Of a DNA stretch of 64,000 bases, positions 9,820 through 19,805 are shown piece after piece. Source of the stretch: Prorocentrum cordatum (lineage: Eukaryota; Sar; Dinophyceae; Prorocentrales; Prorocentraceae); NCBI GenBank assembly GCA_963575745.1, contig CAUYUJ010014002.1, positions 413,320 through 477,319 of the forward strand. Direction: 5' to 3'. Made by a program: the position numbers and the translations under genes. The number at the start of each line of letters is the position of its first letter. The first letter of the stretch is position 1. Below the pieces are notes generated by a model that saw nothing but the letters and a program-made list of their open reading frames with translations, had not been told where the DNA came from and ran no database searches.

Positions 9820-9912
9820 GTATGCATGTATGCATGTATGCATGTGTGTATGTATGTATGTATGTATGTATGTATGTATGTATGTATATACACATATATT
9901 TATATATGTACG
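8932..9912. repeat. ~1-kb (TATG)n satellite with sub-blocks
   Basis: Almost pure ATGT/GTATGC tetranucleotide DNA. There is a GTCT block at 9165-9192, a GTAGGTAG block at 9546-9580, and a 6-bp GTGTAT block at 9715-9830. Cys/Met/Tyr/Val frames across it are artefacts. Confidence 0.97.
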
Positions 9913-9974
9913 CATTTACAACATATATTGCTTCTCTTGGCTGGCCCAGGAGCCAGTGAGATCGGCAATCTGAT

Positions 9975-10205
9975 TCGCGTTGAACGTCCAGGAACGATTG
10001 TCTAGCGTGTCGCGCCGCTGGCTCTGGCTCACCACGCGTGGGCGCGAGCGAACCACGTTCCTGCCCCCAGGCATCAACGTTCCGAGCTTTCCCCGGCGTC
10101 TGATACGCGAAGCGGAGCGACACGCCATCAGCGTGTCAGGCGCAGCGTGTCGCTGGGGGCGCCGCCGCGACACGCCGCGCAAGAGTTCCCCACCGTAGAC
10201 GCTCC
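9975..10205. mobile_element. Family-2 MITE (AGCGTGTCGC), copy 1
   Basis: The left end has GTCCAGGAACGATTGTC then AGCGTGTCGCG. The right end, inverted, reads GTGGGGAACTCTTGCGCGGC then GTGTCGCGG. Shared interior words are CATCAACGTTCCGAGCTTTC and GCGACACGCC. Comparable elements lie at 22130, 46335, 57860 and 63385. Non-autonomous element inferred. Confidence 0.7.
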
Positions 10206-10277
10206 AGCATGCCACAGGTTGGGAAGCCGTTTGCACACCGACCCCCTTTTGCCGACCTGACGACCTGGTGCACGCTC

Positions 10278-10329
10278 GATGACGATGACGATGACGATGA
10301 CCGTCATCGTCATCGTCATCGTCATCATC
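10278..10329. repeat. (GATGAC)4 / (GTCATC)4 hairpin
   Basis: Four GATGAC units are followed directly by their reverse complement, giving an almost loopless hairpin of about 50 bp. Confidence 0.9.
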
Positions 10330-10740
10330 ACAGCCCCTTCTGTTGGCTCAAGACAGTCCCCTTCTTGAGGGGGGCTTGGGGGGGAGGGGCGGCGCGAAGG
10401 CCCCAAGGCACGACGATGACCGCGCCTCGCGCGGGCGCGAAACGCGAACGTCGGGTGGCGTGGGTGTTCCCGACCGTCTCCGCTCGAGGCCCGTTGCCAC
10501 GGCCCTCCCACCGCGCAGTTCCTCGCTCTCGGGCGGGTTTCTCTTCGACTCCGGCTCCTAAAACAGATCCGGGGCGAAAGCCTGGTCCTGGGGAAGGGGC
10601 CGGGAGCTCTGGCGCCGCGGACTGTCAGTGCGCTCCGACCACAGTTTCACTGCGGGTCTGGCCGCGGCGGCCAGCCAGGCCCCTGCAGGAGGCCCAGAGA
10701 ACGCCCTCCCTCCACCTCCTCGTCTTCATCTTTTCCGGGA
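10330..10740. other. Unassigned stretch with family-4 fragment
   Basis: 10560-10625 has the family-4 words GATCCGGGGCGAAAGCC and TGGTCCTGGGGAAGGGG. No gene seen. Confidence 0.45.
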
Positions 10741-10842
10741 CTGTTGGAGGAGGAAGAGGAGGAGGAGGAGGAGGAGGAGGAGGAGGAGGAGGAGGAGGAG
10801 GAGGAGGAGGAGGAGGAAAAGGAGGAGGAAAAGGAAGGGGGC
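10741..10842. repeat. (GGA)n block
   Basis: AGGAGG repeat with AAAAGG interruptions near its right end. Confidence 0.95.
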
Positions 10843-11159
10843 AGCAGTCGACGATGTGATGGTTTCCCACCCTATTGATGTGCACTGGTTGCGGAACCTG
10901 GCACTGGTGCCCAGATGATCTAGTCTAGCCTCATAGGGAAGGGATGACATGATGAAAGGGGGGGCGGCGGAGGAGGAGGAGGAGAAGGAACAGGAGGGGA
11001 AGGATGTCGAGGAGGGATAATAGAGTGAGGAGGAGTTCAATATCCAAGGGGTGGTACGTCTGTGCGCATTCCGCCCAGGATCCTGAATCGCGGAGGTCCC
11101 CAGACAGACGCCCCAAAACACGCACACACACCACCACACTCAATACATATGTTGTCCAG

Positions 11160-11640
11160 CGTGGGCCCAAAACTTAGGTTGTGCAATCTCCGTGCAATCT
11201 CCGTGGGGCAATGCATGGGGGGGCAATTTACGTGGTGTCAGCCATGATGTGCAATCAGTGTACGTTTTGCAACACTGATGGTGTAATCTCTGTGCAGAAA
11301 CATCGGCGGCGCATCTACGTTGTGCAATACATGTTTTGCATTGTATGGTGTGCCTTCTATGCTGTGTAATATTTGTGGAGCATTCTGTGTGGTGCACCCT
11401 GGTGTAACCTATGTGGCGTGGTACAATACATGTTGTAACACTATGTTTTGAACATGAATATACTTACAACATGAAAAATATACAGTTGTGTATACATCTG
11501 CGTGCGTGGTGCAATTCGGTGGTGCGCAACCTAGGTGGTGCAACGCACGTGGTGCCAGCTGTGTGGTGCAATATATGTTGTGCCATCTGTGTGTGGAATC
11601 GATGTTGTGCTATATTTGCGGCGCATCCAGTTCAGTGCGA
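11160..11640. repeat. Degenerate GTGGTGCAAT tandem repeat
   Basis: Irregular 15-25-bp units around TGTGGTGCAAT, TGTTGTGCAATA and TGGTGTAATCT, at least fifteen in 480 bp. Both strands are stop-rich. 10843-11160 before it is unassigned, with a small GGA patch at 10965-11025. Confidence 0.7.
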
Positions 11641-12640
11641 TTCGCCCTGCCGAATTCGAAATTGCCAACTCATTTGCTGAAACAACCACCCTACACACCC
11701 ACCCGTAACTTGGTTTGCAAAACCTGCGCGGTGGCGATTGTGATGTCTGTTTGGTGGGTGGTACATCGCTGCGGCCACGCTCGCGCGCGCAACCTCGCGC
11801 GCAGTGAGGCCAGCTAGCCTGGCGCGACCGACGCGGCCAGGGTGGCGCTGAACGCTGGGGACTCCCCAGCGCGTCTCGCAGGCCGCGCTGACGCGCGGGC
11901 AGATGTGCGCGAGTTGATGGCACGGGCGGGCGCTGTATCATGGCGACGTCGACAACGGCAGACACGCGATGCTGGTGACGATGACGATGACGATGGCAAG
12001 ACCGATGACGGCGCCCATGCTGATCACGCCGATGACGATGACGGTGTCCACGTGTCGGCAACGAAGGCTTGGGATGGATTTCGACGCGCGCGCAGCCGAC
12101 CAGCGCGAGCGGCCCGAATGATGTGATTTGTGCAAGGGCCGCGCCCCTCCACCCAGCACGCGCGCAAGGGTGCTCGAAGGGTCTCGACACTCGCGCGCGA
12201 GAGGCTCGTTTGGTCGCAGTTGGCGCGCATGTTGAAAACACATGGTTTTCTTCACAACTCGCAAGAGCTTGCGCGCGCTGGTCTATTCTTCGGCAAGCCA
12301 TGTTGCAACACGCCGCTTTTACATGTTTCGGGGCAATCGGGTTTGACATTCGATCTAAACCCAATGCTCCCGAGCGATTCAGGAATGCGCGCGCGACTAC
12401 GCACGCGTGTTCATTTCGTTTTTTTTTTTTTTTTTTTTTTGTGCGTGGGGTCTTTATAGTTGGTGATGATGCCTCAGCGATTGCGCTGATCGTCACAGTG
12501 GAGGTGGCCGAACGGTACATTCGCTGTCCCTGAGTGCGTGGCTGAAGTGCGGTTCTGTGATGCCGAATTTTGTTGCGTTGCGTTGCGCTGCGTTGTCATC
12601 GTTTCTTTTCTCGCGACCTGGCCCGCGAAGCACCGCCCGC
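11641..12640. other. Unassigned stretch with GACGATGAC patch and T run
   Basis: 11970-12055 is a GACGATGAC-rich patch. 12418-12440 is a run of about 23 T. Many GCGCGC words occur between 11780 and 12400. No protein family recognised on either strand. Confidence 0.45.
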
Positions 12641-12770
12641 CCGCGAACCATCCGCGACCTATCCGCGACCCACCCGCGACCCGCTCGCGACCTACCCGCG
12701 ACCTACCCGCGACTTACTTGCGACTGGCCCGCCCGTGACCCACCCGCAGCCCACTTCAGGCCCGCCCCTC
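12640..12770. repeat. 12-bp CCGCGACCTACC tandem repeat
   Basis: About ten diverged units (CCCGCGACCTAC, CCCGCGACCCAC, CTCGCGACCTAC). Confidence 0.8.
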
Positions 12771-12952
12771 CACTCTCATCCGCATTTGCGGGGTGCTACA
12801 TATTATCCGACGACGATGAGGCGGGGTGTCGAACCTTGATTCGTTGGTGGGGTGAAAAGAACCCATCTCCAGAACGCGAGGCCAAACGGGTAAAACAAGG
12901 GGGGTGGAACACCTATTTTTGGTTGAAAAAGCAAGGCGTAAACGTGTGCAGT

Positions 12953-13240
12953 CTAGGCGGCGACGGGGCGGCGACGGCGAGCACGGAAACGCCAGACCGA
13001 CACCCAGGCCACGACGACGGGCGGTGACGAGGCGGCGACGGACGGACCCGCGACGGCAAACACGGAGCCGCCAGACCGACACCTGGGCCCAGACGGCGGG
13101 CGGCGACGAGGCGGCGACGGGGCGACGACGGCGAGCACGGAACCGCCAGACCGACATTTGGTGGGCCCAGACGGCGGGCGGCGACGGGGCGGCGACTACG
13201 AACACGGAGCCGCCAGACCGATACCCTGACCCAGTTGTCC
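12953..13240. repeat. ~75-bp minisatellite, four units
   Basis: Each unit has GGCGGCGAC(G/G)GGGCGGCGAC followed by CACGGA(A/G)(A/C)CGCCAGACCG. Unit length varies with small indels. The long frames on the - strand follow the unit. Confidence 0.85.
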
Positions 13241-13619
13241 AGGGAATCCATAAACAAAAACCAAAGTGAAAGCGTTGGTTGGGGAACCGCTGCAGGATCG
13301 AAGAATGAAACCCAGCAGGAGGAGAAGGAGGAGGAGGAAGAGGAAGAGTAGGAACATTAGGAAACCGAACGGCATCAAGGTGCCGTGAAACGCCACCTTT
13401 GGGGAAGGAGAACCAAGGAGGACGTGCACATAGGATGAGGAGGGGGAGGAGAAGCATATTGTTCATAATCAACAACTGAAACCAGCGATGCTGGACGATT
13501 ATTGATGAGAGGTCAACCACCCATTCTGGGTCCACACTTAACGTGCACCCGTACTTGGGGTAGGCTCCTCCCAGAACTCTCTCAGACTCTGCTTATGCGG
13601 GGTCTTTGAACTCACGCAC
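13241..13619. other. Unassigned stretch, probable LINE flank
   Basis: A small GGA patch at 13317-13350. No gene. The right part may be 3' untranslated sequence of the minus-strand LINE next to it. Confidence 0.35.
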
Positions 13620-13626
13620 TTAGCAA

Positions 13627-15040
13627 TCAGTTGGACTTTTTGACCGAGCCCGTACCCACCAGAGAGGTACAGTGTGTACATACATCATATAAAGCGTCGT
13701 GCCAGCCGACCACTAAATGGCCCACACGTTCCATTTCAACGAAGTCAAACTCCAAGCGGTCCCCAGGCCAGGAACCGAGGGGCGGGCGGAGCTGAGACCT
13801 AGAGGTTTTCAAACATTTACCATAATGCCAGCACCCGCGAGTGAAAACCAACCCATGGTGCCTCGAGGCCTTCGCAGCAGCACGAGGTCTGTCTGGCTTC
13901 GTCAACTGCACCTCTGACAGCTGAAGACGAGGCCATCTGAACAAGAGGGAGGCTGCGAGCTTGCACACTGCGCGTGCAATGATCATCGTGTTCCCAAGAG
14001 CCTCAACTTGACTGGGTTCCGGCGCGGGATGGAGTCGAGAACCCGACTTGGCCGCCTGGTCGGCCTCAAACTTCCCCCGACGAATAAACATCTTTTCGGG
14101 TGGCACGCCTTCCTCGTCCAGAGAAAGGGGAGCCTGGATTTTTTTTACACGGATAAGAGCTTGTTCTTGACAGGGAAAACAGACATGAGGGGCCATGCGT
14201 AGGGCCTTTGAATAATGCAGTTGATTAGCTTGGGGTCTCTGAGCCTGTATACGTACGTCCAGGCAGTCATAATGTACATTGCATGGGCCCTGGGCAACTT
14301 GACCCAGCCTACCATAGGCCGAGAACGCGCCAACCTGGGGGGTCCGACCGACTCTACCGTAAACGGTCCCGACTACACGCCCTAGGAGCTTGTTGCCGAA
14401 ATCATGAATGGAACAGCCCCAGCCAGCGCTGCTTAATTCGGGGATCGTGTGACAGAGGCAGCTGCCATCCAGGAGCAGCTCCCCCTCGATCCTCGGCTCC
14501 TCCTCCAGCTGCTACCCAACCTCCTTCCATTGGCCAGCAAACTTTGCTTGTAGTGTAGGGCCTCGGCCAGTAATCGCCTGGGTGCGGGAAAATGCCCCTC
14601 GTCAGGAGCAACAAATCCTGTGGGTTGTTTGGGCCCATCAGCTCGAACAGTCGCCTGGCCTTCGCCGAGACATCGTGCACGCATCAGCGTCCAGCTCGCA
14701 TCACAAGCGATCGTGCGAATGGCCGCTTTGTCACTGGGTGAGTATCGAGGGGAATTGACGCAAGCTGTCACAATATCATAGCACAGACGGGGACACTCTC
14801 CAGCGTCCGAATGACCAGTTGCTTCAGTAATGACTCTTACAGACCACCCCCGTAAGAATAAGCTCATCGCCAAAGTTGGTTTCCAAACGGACCCAATCCA
14901 GGAGTTTCCAGCCAATCAATGCGCCGAAGGGATAACCAACTAGCAGAAAACGGACCGGACACCTGCCTCCAGGATTTTGGCTCCCAGGCCTGCCGCAACT
15001 CCGCGAAAGAGAAGGACCATCTGTACGCTCTCGCATGAGT
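13627..15040 (-). pseudogene. LINE linker and RNase H-like tail
   Basis: Broken frames include …VGWVKLPRAHAMYIMTAW… (about 14310), …VPPEKMFIRRGKFEADQAAK… (about 14030-14110) and …LFRWPRLQLSEVQL…. 'RGKFEADQAAKSG' matches the conserved RNase H C-terminal stretch 'GN-x-x-AD-x-x-A-x-x-G' (GN is GK here). At least three frame changes occur. No intact ORF remains. Confidence 0.65.
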
Positions 15041-15043
15041 GCT

Positions 15044-15331
15044 TCACGGCTCCTTGGCGTACCGAAGGATGGGTGACACCGCCGCCAGCCATGTCGGCTC
15101 GATCTCGATGACGAGCAGGCTCGTGAGCGATCCCCCTTTGCAGCTGGGCCCACCCGCCGAACCCGCTTGCTGTCGGATCCGATGGAACTCCCCGTCCGAA
15201 ATACCATGGACCTCGGACCCATACAGCACACCAGGGAGAGGCCCCGACGCCCACATCTTTTTGGCGTCGAGCGTGATCTGTTTGATCATATTACGGATAT
15301 TCCTGGACTTGCTCTTGAGGTGGCCCATGCG
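15044..15331 (-). pseudogene. LINE post-RT (thumb) segment
   Basis: In a different frame from the RT box: …GPLPGVLYGSEVHGISD…, …CKGGSLTSLLV… and …EPTWLAAVSPI…. This is the region found between RT and RNase H in these LINEs. A frameshift near 15330 separates it from the RT part. Stops follow at 15041 and the frame changes again. Confidence 0.75.
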
Positions 15332-15745
15332 AACCTTGAACTTATGAGCTCTCCGAGCCTTCTTGACGTAAGCCTGCCTCCTAGACCAGAGAGTGGCCCA
15401 GCAAGCTCATCTAGAAAAAGATGAAGGGCACGCGCCACTTGGCCTTTTGAGCAGACCAGGTTGCCTTGGCCCGCCTTGGATAAGGAGATGGAGCAGCTGC
15501 ACTCGTCGACCAACGCCTTTTCCAACTGAACGGCCCCCGATCTCATGCATTGGATGACCTCCGAAGCGGATCCCGTTGAGTCCAGATCAGAGCCGTCGAT
15601 GAATTGGGCCAAGAAAACACCCCTCGTCGGCACAAGCGACGAGAACGGACCCAAGAGGCACACCCGAACGAAGTTGGTGGCCATCCGGCAGCCCGCCACC
15701 ACACCGCGCGTAGAGTAAAAGGGGCCAGCCACTGCCGCCGACACA
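15332..15745 (-). pseudogene. LINE RT domain end with FIDG in place of FIDD
   Basis: The frame reads …YSTRGVVAGCRMATNFVRV…, then …FLAQFIDGSDLDSTGSASEV…. The first block is the conserved 'RG(V/L)xxGCxxAT' segment before the catalytic aspartates. The second is the catalytic box (canonical F/Y-x-DD). Here the second Asp is Gly (codons at 15592-15603), so the polymerase would be inactive. The palm/finger motifs that should lie 5' are absent. Confidence 0.8.
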
Positions 15746-15764
15746 CTGATCAATCGGCCACATC

Positions 15765-15900
15765 TGAGGAGGAGGCGGAGGAGAAGGAGGAGGAGTAGGA
15801 GGAGGAGGAGATGGAGGAGGAGGAGGAGGAGGAGGAGGAGGAGGAGGAGGAGGGGGAGGAGGAGGAAGAGGAGGAGGAGGAGGAGGAGGAGCAGGAGGAA
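15765..15900. repeat. (GGA)n block
   Basis: GGAGGA repeat with GAA and GCA breaks. It sits exactly at the 5' break of the minus-strand LINE remnant. Confidence 0.95.
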
Positions 15901-16029
15901 ATCACCGTTTCTTCTCCAGCAGGGGGATTGAGGCGACCACGGCATGCCCGGCGGCCTGACCTTCCGTCGGCGGGCGACGGGCATTGCTCGTCACGGGATG
16001 GGGGCGGCGGCGGCCACACAGGGCCAGGA

Positions 16030-16360
16030 TCATGCGGCTTTTGATGTTGACGCCCAGCCTCTACAACTTCTTCTTGAGCTGGCGCAATCGGCTGGCGCCG
16101 AAGGCGAGCCTCCCTCCGCAGCTGACCAATGGAGAGGGGCACGGTTGCGACGACTGCGCCGTCCTGCTGGAGGTCGCCCAGGGGTTCGCTTTCCCCTGGG
16201 TCCCTCACTTCCTGCACGACGACGAGCACGTGAACTCCCAGCAGAACTGGAGGCAGTGGCGCATACCCTTCGTCGATATGCCCCACTGCAGCTGCCGTCC
16301 TTCGGCCACGTGCTCGAGGGCGCCGACGGCGACGACCACGACCGCCTCCCGCTCCTCTGA
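16030..16360 (+). pseudogene. Unassigned coding-like frame, one frameshift
   Basis: Family not recognised. The frame from about 16032 reads …SLYNFFLSWRNRLAPKASLP… and …FPWVPHFLHDDEHVNSQQNW… with good G/C third-position bias. Near 16290 the coding signal moves to another frame (…SFGHVLEGADGDDHDRLPLL, stop TGA at 16358-16360), so one indel is likely. The Trp/Phe/His richness looks like a real protein rather than GC noise. It could be a transposon gene; no catalytic motif is visible. Confidence 0.4.
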
Positions 16361-16389
16361 GGCGGCCGGCCGAGGCCCTGCGCACGAGG

Positions 16390-16995
16390 ATGTCTGGAGC
16401 TCGGGGGCGCGCAGGCGCACCGCACTCCTCGGCGCCGCCTCGGCGCCACCTTGGGAGGGGCGTGGCAAGGAGCGGCAGCTGCCTCGGGAGCTGTGCGAGC
16501 GACTGGGAGGACAGCGCCTCGCGCACCGTGCTCACGCCACGCCGCCGCGTGGCGCTTGGGGGCCCAACGTCGGGGCGCACCTCCCGAAGCAGGACGAGTA
16601 CACCGACGGCGTCGACGCGGCTGGCCAGGCGCGTGACGGAGGCCAGCGGCAAGAGGTACAATTCGGCGGTGGAGGGCAGAGCACACGCCGACCCACGCGT
16701 CCAATCCGTAAAGGGGGCGATCGGCAAGCTCTCGACCGAGGGCCATGGCACACAGATCAAGAAGGCCCGGGGCGCTGGCGCGGGGACGGCTTTGACGAAG
16801 GCGCCACGAGGAACGCGGAGGGCACCACTGCAGCATGGCAGACTCTCAGCGGCAAATCCCCCTCAGGCTCGCGATTCAGAGGAGGTTAGGAGAGAGGGCG
16901 CGGAGATGGGCGTTGAAGGGTGGACGTTGCAGGGCCGACGGGGAGAGCATGTTGCGGTTTTCCCCGCTCCCCCTCCTCCGTCGTATCGTATCTAG
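16390..16995 (+). CDS. Hypothetical basic protein frame
   Basis: An open frame of 201 codons, rich in Arg, Ala, Gly, Ser and Thr (…TRLARRVTEASGKRYNSAVE…, …VQSVKGAIGKLSTEGHGTQI…). No domain recognised. The minus strand also has a long open frame over the same bases, so coding is uncertain. No leader, intron or neighbouring exon supports it. Confidence 0.25.
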   Translation: MSGARGRAGAPHSSAPPRRHLGRGVARSGSCLGSCASDWEDSASRTVLTPRRRVALGGPTSGRTSRSRTSTPTASTRLARRVTEASGKRYNSAVEGRAHADPRVQSVKGAIGKLSTEGHGTQIKKARGAGAGTALTKAPRGTRRAPLQHGRLSAANPPQARDSEEVRREGAEMGVEGWTLQGRRGEHVAVFPAPPPPSYRI

Positions 16996-17149
16996 GTATG
17001 TTACCCCTCGTTGTTTGCGCGTGCCTGTTTTTGGTGACATCCCAGTCAGGGTTGTGGGTGGCCGCGGATCCGTCTTGGCCCTTCCCCCTTTCTGCCCTTC
17101 CTCGTCTCTTCATCCTCCTGCTTCTGCTTCTGCCTGCGTGCCTGCGCAG

Positions 17150-17296
17150 GACGTGGTGGGGCCGAAGCACTTGCGCCCGATCGATAAAGAATATGCGGGG
17201 GGCCGGCGCGGTGACGCCGCCACTGTCGTTGCCGGCGTCGTCAGGGACGATGGCAAGCGGTCTTCTCTCTGTTTTCTTGCTGGGGCGCCCTCGTGA
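17150..17296 (+). CDS. Candidate exon, unknown gene
   Basis: A long pyrimidine stretch, CTTCTGCTTCTGCCTGCGTG, then CCTGCGCAG, precedes AG|GAC and the frame DVVGPKHLRPIDKEYAGGRR…, closed by TGA. The AG|GAC start matches the other candidate exons. The donor could be CGCG|GTGACG near 17210. Not recognised, and codon bias is only partly G/C-rich. Confidence 0.3.
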   Translation, partial: DVVGPKHLRPIDKEYAGGRRGDAATVVAGVVRDDGKRSSLCFLAGAPS

Positions 17297-17540
17297 GTCA
17301 CGGCCTGACGCGAGTTCGAGAATATGACTGGGACCTGGCCGCCTTCGCGGGCGAACCAGGCCCCAAGACCGATAAGGTTTTGATAAGGGAGCTCGGCCCA
17401 CTAGCTGAAATCCCCCCATATAATTATCGGCTATCAGCCGAAGCGCGCCCCTCTTGGGCATCCCCCTCTTGGACGCCTCCATTTTAGACGCCTCTTTGCG
17501 ACCCCGTCTTGTGCGACTCCGTGTTTCAGGACGGAGGAGA
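17297..17540. other. Unassigned stretch
   Basis: No gene or repeat array seen; three CCCCCTCTTGGACGCC-like words at 17450-17510. Confidence 0.4.
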
Positions 17541-17700
17541 AAAACGGACAGACACAATTAATCGTCGATCCCCCGGAAAAGATGGGAAGGTATCGGAAAT
17601 CGAGGGGAAGACAGAAACCCAGAAAAGTATGCGAAAATATGGGGTCTCCTGGGATTTGTGTTTTTTTTACTTGTGTGCACCAGGGCCTTTTCAGTGTTGG
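17541..17700 (+). repeat. Family-3 dispersed repeat, copy
   Basis: Contains ACAGACACAATTAATCGTCG, ATCCCCCGGAAAAGATGGGA, GGGGAAGACAGAAACCCAGA, AAAATATGGGG, then a T-rich tail and CAGGGCC. The order matches the copies at 34525, 46545 and 51200. All copies in the window are on the + strand. Unit about 150 bp. Confidence 0.8.
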
Positions 17701-17883
17701 ACGCCCCCGCCCCGCAGGCCGGTGGCTCCGCGAGCAGCGCCGCTTCCCGAAGCCGCCGCCGCCCACGCCGCGCGGCGCCCCGCCGCCGCCGCCGAGGCGA
17801 GCGGGGCGCCTCGGCGAGGCCCCGCCGCGGCGAACGCCTCCCGCCCCCGCGGAGCAACGCGGGCTCCGAGGGAAGCGCCAGAC
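17701..17883. other. GC-rich stretch
   Basis: Proline/alanine-coding CGCCGC-rich DNA between a family-3 copy and a MITE. No family recognised. Confidence 0.4.
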
Positions 17884-18126
17884 TAGGCCTCCCAGATGGG
17901 GTCCGAGTAGATGGGGTCAGAGGATCGCGCAGCATCGGCGATGCATCGCCAATGCGGCTCGATGTGGAGCCCGATTAGCTTCACGTCGACGTCGCCGCTG
18001 CATCGCCCACGTCGACGATGCATCGCCAGTGCATCGCCGATGCATCGCCGATTCATCGCCGATGTATCGGTGATGCGGCTAGATCCTCCGACCCCATCTA
18101 CTCCGACCCCATCCAGGAGGCCTTTA
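17884..18126. mobile_element. MITE family 1, copy 2 (perfect 7-bp TSD)
   Basis: Begins TAGGCCTCCCAGATGGGGTC and ends, inverted, with GACCCCATCCAGGAGGCCTT then TA. It is flanked by identical GCCAGAC at 17877-17883 and 18127-18133. Terminal repeats are about 45 bp; the interior is a run of GATGCATCGCC units. This copy fixes the element boundaries and the 7-bp target duplication used for copies 1 and 3. Confidence 0.9.
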
Positions 18127-18133
18127 GCCAGAC

Positions 18134-18867
18134 AAGAAACCCGAAACCGGCGCACATACAATACCAGCGGCGGGCTGTGTTTCAATCCCAGGACTTTTTT
18201 GAGGGTCGGGGGCGACGTCTGGGTGGTGTGGTGTATATGTGTTTCCCCGTGTTCCCCGGGGGAACCACGGAAAACGCATGCTCCAGGATCCCGTATACAC
18301 CAGGATCCGCTTCCCTGTGCAAACTTCAGTGCTGTGCCGCAAAAGCATCGGTGCGTAGAGGTCGGTTCCCTGAGAAAAAAGCTGTCAGTTTTTGGTTGGC
18401 GGCCTTGAGAGATCCGGTCGGCGGCCACTGCGGCGGCAGGACGCGCCGGAGCACCGCTAGGCGTTGAGGGAACGCGGGGGTGGGAGGCCGGGGGGGGGGG
18501 GGGGGCGCGGGGGGGAGGCACACTCAGACCGTGAAGGCCGCCGCGTGCATTCCGAGTAGTACGTCCAAGCAGTGCGTGCCGAGAAGAAAAAAGTTACACT
18601 CGGGTTCGCTTAGTAAGTCGACCCTGCCAAGTCAAAAGGTACCCTTGGGTCCTGCGTTCAGCGGCCCATGTCTTCTGCACTCATGATTATGGCAGTGCGG
18701 CCCTCGGAAGGGTCTTGTGTCCTCTCGAGTGTCCTCTCCAATCGAAACCGAGTGTATTCGCTACACTCCCAGGTCTCCGACGCTGGATGTGTTTTCCAAT
18801 TGGCGGGTTCCCTTGATTTCGGCCCTCCGAGGCCCTCCGGGTCCTCCAAAAGTGGATCCGGGACGAA
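18134..18867. other. Unassigned stretch with G run and family-4 fragment
   Basis: A run of about 13 G at 18492-18504. 18785-18865 carries family-4 words (TTTCGGCCCTCCGAGGCCCT, GATCCGGGACGAAAAGC). No gene recognised. Confidence 0.45.
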
Positions 18868-18982
18868 AAGCTTCCTCCTCCTCCTCCTCCTCCTCCTCCT
18901 CCTCCTCCTCCGCCTCCTCCTCCTCCTCCTCCTCCGCCTCCGCCTCCGCCTCCGCCTCCGCCTCCTCCTCCTCCTCCGAGAG
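18868..18982. repeat. (CTC)n/(CCG)n block
   Basis: CTCCTC repeat with a CCGCCTCCGCCT sub-block, inserted in a family-4 copy whose halves are at 18785-18865 and 18990-19075. Confidence 0.9.
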
Positions 18983-18989
18983 GTTTCTG

Positions 18990-19075
18990 GTATTGGTTCT
19001 GCCTCCAGGGGCCTTCGCTGGGCCGCGCGGAGCCGTCCAAGGACGACTCGGGATGGAGAGCCGGCCCTGAGGGGA
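18990..19075 (+). repeat. Family-4 fragment
   Basis: GCCTCCAGGGGCCTTCGCTG, GACGACTCGGGATGGAGAGC and CCGGCCCTGAGGGGAAG in family order. Confidence 0.7.
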
Positions 19076-19151
19076 AGCTTTCCCCAGAGCTCCGGAGAAC
19101 CCCGGTGCGGAGACAATGCGACGTAGGCCGAGTGGAATCGGCAACACCCCA

Positions 19152-19338
19152 ACATACTCATACTATATGTGCGTCGCCCCCCCAGGGGCGACGCGCGCAC
19201 CGAGAAATCTTATAGTATATGCGTCGCGGCGGGCGCTTTCTGGCCACACCGCTCGGGAAACGATATACTACAAGATGGGTATACTATATGTTCGGGTCGG
19301 ATGCGCGCCTCCAAGGAGGACATCTAGTATTAGTATGT
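19152..19338. mobile_element. Family-7 element, copy 1
   Basis: Terminal inverted repeats ACATACTCATACTATATG and, inverted, CATCTAGTATTAGTATGT. Flanked by CCA on both sides (19149-19151, 19339-19341), a possible 3-bp target duplication. Inside are CCCCCAGGGGCGACGCGCGC and GCCTCCAAGGAGGACA, also present at 59045-59210. Confidence 0.7.
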
Positions 19339-19341
19339 CCA

Positions 19342-19805
19342 TGTGCGTCCCATGGAACAAGTATGGTTCCAGGGCTCAGGTCGAGATTTCTGGCGTTGTG
19401 GTGTCTTTGCTACGACGGATGTCCAGGGGAGCCCTCAGGGAAAGGGCCCCGACGTTGTTCTCAGTTTCTCTTCCGGGTTTCTCGGGCCGGACGAATGAAG
19501 GGGGGATAGGGAAAGGGAGGGTTTACGAAATCTGCTGCATGCAGCTGGTTTCGGCCCCGCCGCCGGGCCCATTCCTCGATACATGGGCGCCTCCCGGCGC
19601 CGGGAGGCGCTGGGAAAATCAGCTACTTGAGCTGATTATCTACCCTACCCTTTGCTATCCCCCCTTTCGCCCCTCCCGGTTTTCGAGGGCGTCCGCGGGG
19701 CCGACCCAGAGAGAAGTCCAGGGGCCCAGCACCCGCGTGTTCTTCGGAGCCCGCTTCCGCGGCCGGGCCCAGAGAGCAGCCCCGGGGCCCAGCACCCCAG
19801 ACCCC
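19342..19805. other. Unassigned stretch
   Basis: GC-rich, no supportable gene. 19690-19800 repeats the word GGGGCCCAGCACCC twice (family-4 related). Confidence 0.4.

Larger units (their letters stand above)
13620..15745 (-). mobile_element. 5'-truncated LINE remnant
   Basis: Minus-strand remains of a non-LTR retrotransposon, read from about 15745 down to 13620: the end of the RT domain, the thumb/post-RT region and an RNase H-like tail. The order fits dinoflagellate LINEs with a C-terminal RNase H. Several frameshifts and stops separate the parts. The upstream half is missing, and a GGA block (15765-15900) abuts the break. ORF1 and endonuclease are not seen. Confidence 0.85.

Noticed and set aside
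8932-9912. Cys/Met/Tyr/Val repeat protein in the TATG array
   Set aside because: A 4-bp unit gives the same frame property in all phases; no real gene signal.
15750-16760. Minus-strand frame as the missing RT fingers/palm of the LINE at 13.6-15.7 kb
   Set aside because: No RT motif A or B can be read there; the GGA block marks the truncation point.
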